Assembly: GCA_045106955.1 (NCBI GenBank)
Contig: JBGCFO010000026.1
Coordinates: 1 to 9,963 of the forward strand
DNA: 9,963 bases
Reading direction: 5' to 3'
Source: JBGCFO01 sp045106955
GTDB lineage: Bacteria; Pseudomonadota; Alphaproteobacteria; Rickettsiales; Rickettsiaceae
Shown: positions 5,590 through 9,963 of the stretch, one piece after another
Layout of the letters: each line of letters starts with the position of its first letter
How positions within the stretch are numbered: position 1 is the first letter of the stretch
The notes under the pieces: generated by a model
What the model was told of the DNA's origin: nothing
What the model saw: only the letters and a program-made list of their open reading frames with translations
Database searches by the model: none
Made by a program: the position numbers and the translations under genes

Positions 5590-5734
5590 GATTGTTAATA
5601 AGAACTAGGTAATTGTTAAAATATTGGGGTAGGGTGGTATGCTTAAGTTTTAGGAAAGAGATAATAAAGTTAGATTTAGAGTTGAATATCTATGGTTTGA
5701 TACAACTAACCTAGTAAAGATAAGTGTTTTTAGA

Positions 5735-5740
5735 TATAAT
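5735..5740 (+). promoter_or_regulatory. possible -10 box for the repeat protein gene
   Basis: TATAAT is a perfect -10 hexamer 40 bases upstream of the next start codon. The hexamer 17 bases before it (TAGTAA, 5712-5717) matches the -35 consensus at only three positions, so the promoter is tentative. Confidence 0.3.
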
Positions 5741-5780
5741 TTAGAAATCTTGAGCTTAAGTAATATTTAAAGAGTTTATC

Positions 5781-6173
5781 ATGAAAATGGAAGTAAATGC
5801 AGAGTTAAAACAATTAGGATTTACTGAACAAAATATTTTGAGAATAGCAAGATTTACAAAATATATAGACATAGTAGAATTGCAGTTATTAGGTAAGGTA
5901 ACTCTGATCAAAGAAATGGTAAAATTAGGATTCACTACGTCTAACTTTGCATCTATTTTAGCTCATACGGGTTTAAATTGTGATGAAGCAATGGAGAATC
6001 TTCATGAAAACATTGATATTTTAAAGCAATGCATGGAAGAGATAGGATTCTCTGCTGCGAATATGTCTAGTATATTGTCATCAACAGGAATACATGTAGG
6101 AGATGTAATCGAAGATATCTATTCTGAAAAAGCTACATTACTTGGATTAATGAATAAGTTTAGAATAAATTGA
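5781..6173 (+). CDS. TALE-like helical repeat protein, 130 aa
   Basis: The protein is almost entirely three tandem repeats of 37-43 residues: 12-48, 49-87 and 88-130. The second and third align without gaps, each with GF(T/S)..N..SIL..TG. In register with the 33-residue Burkholderia TALE-like (BAT) repeat pattern FSxxDIVKIAxxxGG, these repeats show F1, N5, I9 and G14 (G replaced by K in repeat 1), with residue pairs FT, HT and ST at the positions equivalent to the repeat-variable diresidue. The spacing is longer than in true TALEs. In TALE-like proteins such repeats form a DNA-wrapping superhelix, but three repeats alone may not bind DNA. This assignment is pattern-based inference; another alpha-solenoid family is possible. 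ATG start with weak SD AGAG (5771-5774). No signal peptide or membrane segment. Confidence 0.7.
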   Translation: MKMEVNAELKQLGFTEQNILRIARFTKYIDIVELQLLGKVTLIKEMVKLGFTTSNFASILAHTGLNCDEAMENLHENIDILKQCMEEIGFSAANMSSILSSTGIHVGDVIEDIYSEKATLLGLMNKFRIN

Positions 6174-6216
6174 ATAGAATTCATCCCACCTGTAAAAGGC
6201 TAAAATAGTGTCAATG

Positions 6217-6519
6217 TCAATTTGAAGCTTTTGGTATATGGCTAAATGCTATTATTTGTTTTTCTTCCAGATTTTTGGAAATAATACCAATTGATACTGT
6301 ATTTGTACCAAGTTTTTTATTGATATGATCTATTACTCTTGATATTTTCTGCCGCTTTTTTTGTTCATTAAAATCTAAGAATGTAAATTGCGCTGATGCT
6401 TTCTGCAAATTAAAAAAACTAATAGCTAATTTTTTAACTTGTACTATCTTGCTTGTTTCAATTATTCTATCCCAAGATTTAAGAACATATTTCAGAATAA
6501 TACTGCTATCATCGGACAT
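6217..6519 (-). pseudogene. umuC: C-terminal fragment of UmuC-type Y-family DNA polymerase
   Basis: About 100 residues remain of a protein normally near 420. Reading SDDSSIILKYVLKSWDRIIE through KKLAISFFNLQKASAQFTFL, the fragment matches the end of the polymerase little-finger domain. It then passes into the UmuC C-terminal region (DUF4113-like), with ISRVIDHINKKLGTNTVSIG corresponding to the family's D.iN.rfG pattern. The palm and finger domains with the catalytic acidic residues are absent. Upstream the frame hits a stop (6538-6540) where symporter sequence begins on the other strand. The ending IAFSHIPKASN lacks the usual YTTxWxEL tail, and a trace of it (YRWDEF, complement of 6182-6199) can be read downstream of the stop, hinting at additional decay. 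No translesion activity is possible. Confidence 0.65.
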
Positions 6520-9067
6520 TTCTTTTTTTATAGTTGCTTACTTTTATGCACCTCTCATGAAAGAATTTCTGGGACAATTATCTGTAGCCGAGGCCATGGG
6601 TAGTTTATATGGAAAGCAAATAAGATTAATTACTGCTATCTGTGGACTTATTCCTGCAGTCGGCAATATAGCAGTACAATTTTCAATTTTTACAATTTTA
6701 CTTAAATACTTATTTGGAGACCTGAATATTTATATTCTAGTAATAAGTAGTTTAATAGTGATTACCTATTCAACATTAGGGGGGATTAAATCAGTAACTT
6801 TTACAGATATGATCCAATTTTTTACTTTTGGTGTTGTTATTCCTATGATGGTTTTCTTAATTTGGAAAGAAATAAATAATATAGACGCAATATCAAACGT
6901 TTTTACATCAAATCCTCTATTTAACTATAAAGAAGTTGTGAATATTAATAACTCACGATTTCTTGATACTCTATTACTGTTCTTATTTTTTATGATTCCA
7001 GGACTTGATCCCACTCTATTTCAAAGAATGGTAATGGCAAAAAACACAACCCAAATCTCTAGATCCTTTATTATAGCTGGAATTATTATTACTTGTTTTT
7101 ATATATTAGTTGATTTTGCAGGGGTATTACTTATAGCGGATAAAGTAACTGATATAAATCAAAACAATGTTTTACAATACATCTTTGATAAGTACCTTAG
7201 TAGCTGGTTTATAGGTCTTGTAATTATAGGCATTATGGCAATGATAATGTCCACAGCAGATAGTTATATTAATTCTTCTGCCATCTTATTTGCTTATGAT
7301 TCTATAAAAGTTATGGGCATAGAATTAACAGAGCAAAAACAACTTTTTTTAGTTCGTATTACCGCTTTATTCATAGGTATTTTAGGTTTATTATTAAGCT
7401 TGTTTTTAAATAATTTACTTGAATTGATTTTATCTACATATAGTTTTTATATGCCGATAGTATCTGTACCATTAATATTAGCTATCTTTGGTTTTCGTAG
7501 TACTAGTAGAGCAGTAATCATAGGTATGACTGCAGGTTTAATTAGCGTTATTTATTTCAAGATTTTTTCTGAAATAGATAGTATTATACCAGGTATGATA
7601 GCTAATCTAATATTTTTTATCGGAAGCCATTACATATTAGGCGAAAAAGGTGGTTGGATTGGTATTAAAGATAGACAGTTACTTGACAATATAAAGTTGG
7701 AACGTAAAAGAAAATTTAACCATCTTGTTCAATTAATAAAAAGTTTTAGTTTTATCGAATTTTGCCAAAAGAATACTCCAAAAGAAGAAAGAATTTTTGT
7801 CTATTTTGGTTTGTTTTGTATAGTGACAATATTCTCTAATGCTTATTCATTACCAAAGAATTTACATGAACATTATGATTTTATACTTACTCCCATATAC
7901 TATTCTGTACTAACTTTATCAACCATCTTTATTACTTACCAAATATGGTTAGAGAAATTTAAAAATGCAGTTTTTATATCATTGTTGTGGAATATATCAG
8001 TATTTTATAATTTAGCTTTTTGTAGTTGTTTATTATCTGTTATTGGTCAATTTAATCAAATTAATATAGTAGTATTTATAGCAAGTTTAGTTGTCATAGC
8101 TAGTCTTATGCGATGGCAAGTTGCAACTATAGTTATTATAGGTGGTGTAATCATCAGCATAAAGTCATATACGATATTTATTGATGCTGATATACCAGAT
8201 TATATGAATAATCTAAAATTTAAAATAACCTATAGCTTACTCTTACTGAGTAGTATATTAATTGCGTTCTTCAAACCCAAACAAGAGTATTTAGAAAAAA
8301 CTGAATACAAAGTAATAGATTTAGATGAGAAAATCACTCACTATGGTGAAAAAATTATTGAACATAAACAAGAGATTGCAAGGCTTAGTTCAACATCACA
8401 AAAGATACTTAACAAGGTAAATCATGAATTAAGGTTACCAGTAGGTAACGTAAGCAACTTTTCAGAAATGCTATACGAACATTTAGGTAAATCTAGTGAC
8501 AAATACGTACAGGAATTAAGCAAAGAATTACATAAAAATTCAACCCGCTTATCTACTATGATATTAAATATGCTAGATTTAGCTACTTTAGAAGTAAAAA
8601 AAATTGATCTACAAAAGAGAACTATCAACTTCAGTGAATTAGTGGAAAACAGAATTGCTGTTTGTAGAAAGATTTATCTACAAGAAAAACCACTAGAATT
8701 TAAATTATCTATAGAACCAGATATAATGATTGCTGTTGATGCTAATTACATAAGACAAACAATTGATAATCTAGTAATCAATGCTATTAATTTTAGCGAT
8801 AAAGGAATGATTACTGTTTCCGTGCAAAAGAAAAATGGAGAAGTAATCTTTATTATCAAAGATCAAGGATTAGGAATACCTAAGGAAGAATTACTAGATG
8901 TATTTGAAGCCTTCAAGATGGGTTCTAATACTGAGTCTAAAGCAGAAGGACGAGGCATAGGTCTTGCCCTATGTAAATCAGTAATACAAGCTCATGGTGG
9001 AAACATCACGGCTGAAAGCAATGGAGAACAAGGAGCTACTTTAAAATTTACATTATCTCTGCAGTAG
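6449..9067 (+). CDS. N-terminally truncated sodium:solute symporter / 6-TM / histidine kinase fusion
   Basis: An 872-residue open frame from a TTG with no SD; the first roughly 28 residues are antisense to the umuC fragment, so genuine sequence starts near 6530. A downstream ATG (6557, M37) is an alternative start. Residues 30-400 are a sodium:solute symporter family domain (TLGGIKSVTFTD 109-120; MSTADSY 267-273) lacking roughly its first two helices. Residues 447-607 are a second six-helix membrane module resembling the CqsS-like sensor region. A coiled coil (607-655) leads to a HisKA domain with phosphoacceptor H659 (NHELRLP) and a HATPase_c domain with N box N778, G1 DQGLGIP (805-811) and G2 GRGIGLAL. 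No receiver domain follows. Family members such as CbrA sense solutes and regulate uptake or metabolism. The kinase looks intact; transport is probably lost. Confidence 0.8.
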   Translation: MLVSIILSQDLRTYFRIILLSSDISFFIVAYFYAPLMKEFLGQLSVAEAMGSLYGKQIRLITAICGLIPAVGNIAVQFSIFTILLKYLFGDLNIYILVISSLIVITYSTLGGIKSVTFTDMIQFFTFGVVIPMMVFLIWKEINNIDAISNVFTSNPLFNYKEVVNINNSRFLDTLLLFLFFMIPGLDPTLFQRMVMAKNTTQISRSFIIAGIIITCFYILVDFAGVLLIADKVTDINQNNVLQYIFDKYLSSWFIGLVIIGIMAMIMSTADSYINSSAILFAYDSIKVMGIELTEQKQLFLVRITALFIGILGLLLSLFLNNLLELILSTYSFYMPIVSVPLILAIFGFRSTSRAVIIGMTAGLISVIYFKIFSEIDSIIPGMIANLIFFIGSHYILGEKGGWIGIKDRQLLDNIKLERKRKFNHLVQLIKSFSFIEFCQKNTPKEERIFVYFGLFCIVTIFSNAYSLPKNLHEHYDFILTPIYYSVLTLSTIFITYQIWLEKFKNAVFISLLWNISVFYNLAFCSCLLSVIGQFNQINIVVFIASLVVIASLMRWQVATIVIIGGVIISIKSYTIFIDADIPDYMNNLKFKITYSLLLLSSILIAFFKPKQEYLEKTEYKVIDLDEKITHYGEKIIEHKQEIARLSSTSQKILNKVNHELRLPVGNVSNFSEMLYEHLGKSSDKYVQELSKELHKNSTRLSTMILNMLDLATLEVKKIDLQKRTINFSELVENRIAVCRKIYLQEKPLEFKLSIEPDIMIAVDANYIRQTIDNLVINAINFSDKGMITVSVQKKNGEVIFIIKDQGLGIPKEELLDVFEAFKMGSNTESKAEGRGIGLALCKSVIQAHGGNITAESNGEQGATLKFTLSLQ

Positions 9068-9087
9068 TCTTGTAACTAATCACTTAG

Positions 9088-9103
9088 AAAACGGCGGTTT
9101 TTT
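9088..9103. terminator. possible bidirectional terminator between convergent genes
   Basis: AAAAC (9088-9092) and GTTTT (9097-9101) flank the loop GGCG, with a T run to 9103 on the plus strand and an A run giving T on the minus strand. The stem is short and weak. Its position between the convergent kinase and transporter genes is the main support. Confidence 0.3.
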
Positions 9104-9147
9104 GGAATTTGTGAGTGCTGGATTTAATTTGTCTATGTCAGATCTAC

Positions 9148-9963
9148 TTATTTAGGTAAAAAATGAATGTGTTTCTCATATTGCGTTAATACATCAGCAA
9201 TAATTTGCTGATCTGTATAACCAAAGATATCATAATCTTGCCCGCCATTAAGTAAAAATACTTCAAGTCTACAAAATTTATTATTATCTACGTCAGCATA
9301 TTCTGGTACTTCATAAGTTATAATACGAATTTCATAATAGAAATCATCTACTTCTTCTTTTTTTATTGTTAGAGCAATAGAATGATTAGATATTTTTTCT
9401 AGATTTGTTGTTATACCCTGGTTATTTATCTCCTTTTTTAGCTCTTGAAGAGCTGGCCAAGCAATATTATTAATAAACAGAGTGGCTTCTTTAGCTTGAG
9501 GATACGTGATCAAGTGTTTTATGCGTTCTTTCCAATTTGATGAAGTGTGTGAATATTGAAGAGCGGTATTATGATGCTGAACTGGTTTTTGTAGTAGTGT
9601 ATCTTCTTGCAAAGATTTGATTAAGCAATATGCTCCAGTTAATATTACTATTAGTACAGGAAAGGCTGTCAGAATAGTCATTGTTTGTAAGGCACTTAAA
9701 CCTCCTGCAAATAGCAAAGCGCAAGCAACTAGAGTTATTGTTGTAGACCATAATATTTTTTGCCAAACTTGTTGATTATTTTTTCCTGGAGAAACTAAAG
9801 TTGTGATTACTAAAACGCCGGAATCGGCAGAAGTTATAAAGAAAGTTGTTATTAACAATACCCCAAGCAATGAAAGTGCAGAAGAAAGAGGCAAAAACTC
9901 AAAAAACTTAAAAAGAGCTATTGAAACGTTGTTGTTTACAGCGTTAATCAACAAGTTGCTTTC
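9148..9963 (-). CDS. betT: BCCT-family betaine/choline transporter, C-terminal part (5' end beyond window)
   Basis: The frame runs off the right edge without a stop; the visible 271 codons are the C-terminal part of a protein that in BetT relatives is about 650-700 residues. From the edge it reads a membrane helix with ALFKFFEFLPLSSALSLLGV, then FFITSADSGVLV, which matches the family's conserved TSADS segment, then two more helices (ACALLFAGGLSALQT). A cytoplasmic tail of about 150 residues (YPQAKEATLFINNIAWPAL through FLLNGGQDYDIFGYTDQQII and YEKHIHFLP) is the long BetT-type regulatory tail, which distinguishes it from short BCCT carriers such as BetP-like proteins. It would import choline, betaine or carnitine for osmoprotection across the inner membrane. 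The substrate cannot be set from this part. Confidence 0.85.
   Translation of the reverse strand, partial: ESNLLINAVNNNVSIALFKFFEFLPLSSALSLLGVLLITTFFITSADSGVLVITTLVSPGKNNQQVWQKILWSTTITLVACALLFAGGLSALQTMTILTAFPVLIVILTGAYCLIKSLQEDTLLQKPVQHHNTALQYSHTSSNWKERIKHLITYPQAKEATLFINNIAWPALQELKKEINNQGITTNLEKISNHSIALTIKKEEVDDFYYEIRIITYEVPEYADVDNNKFCRLEVFLLNGGQDYDIFGYTDQQIIADVLTQYEKHIHFLPK

Noticed and set aside
8422..8628. 68-codon minus-strand frame within the kinase gene
   Set aside because: Antisense to the conserved HisKA region; no independent support.
1..9963. CRISPR array, tRNA, rRNA, insertion sequence with transposase
   Set aside because: No regularly spaced direct repeats, no cloverleaf-like conserved tRNA segments, no rRNA signature sequences and no transposase-like protein were seen.

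Overview
The window is very AT-rich and its coding regions look like an alphaproteobacterial endosymbiont of the order Rickettsiales, most likely a plasmid backbone or a plasmid-derived island. This is inference, without a database search. It rests on four things: a ParA partition gene upstream of a replication protein that carries a DnaA domain I-like module at its C-terminus (a layout I associate with Rickettsia-type plasmids), the strong A/T codon bias, a chimeric solute symporter/histidine kinase, and several decaying genes next to intact ones.

Left part (1-2200). A small minus-strand ORF with a good ribosome binding site lies opposite a plus-strand terminator. A repeat-rich stretch follows, with two copies of a 20-bp operator-like sequence and a promoter, and leads into parA (664-1434). 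A short basic partner gene (1427-1744) overlaps parA by 8 bases. Downstream, 1745-1984 holds a 20-bp perfect palindrome and a long AT hairpin and is the best origin candidate. A ribbon-helix-helix regulator (1985-2152) comes next.

Middle (2200-5800). The replication protein gene (2319-4040) has an internal 22-bp perfect palindrome after a G7 tract and is translationally coupled to an unknown 112-residue protein. After a promoter with three TAACGT repeats comes a second ParA-like gene, broken by a TGA inside the Walker A motif and by a frameshift. Its ribbon-helix-helix-like partner appears to have lost its native 5' end through a frameshift in an A6 tract. This looks like a second, decayed partition cassette.

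Right part (5780-9963). A 130-residue protein is built from three helical repeats of the GF(S/T)xxN.xxI pattern that resemble TALE-like repeats. Then comes a recombination scar: the C-terminal third of a UmuC-type polymerase (minus strand) meets, head to head, an N-terminally truncated symporter/6-TM/histidine kinase protein (plus strand). Both genes have lost their 5' ends, as expected from a single deletion between divergent genes. The window ends inside a BCCT-family (BetT-like) betaine/choline transporter gene on the minus strand.

Taken together, one apparently working partition-replication module sits beside a decayed partition cassette and a rearranged accessory region concerned with membrane transport, sensing and DNA repair.
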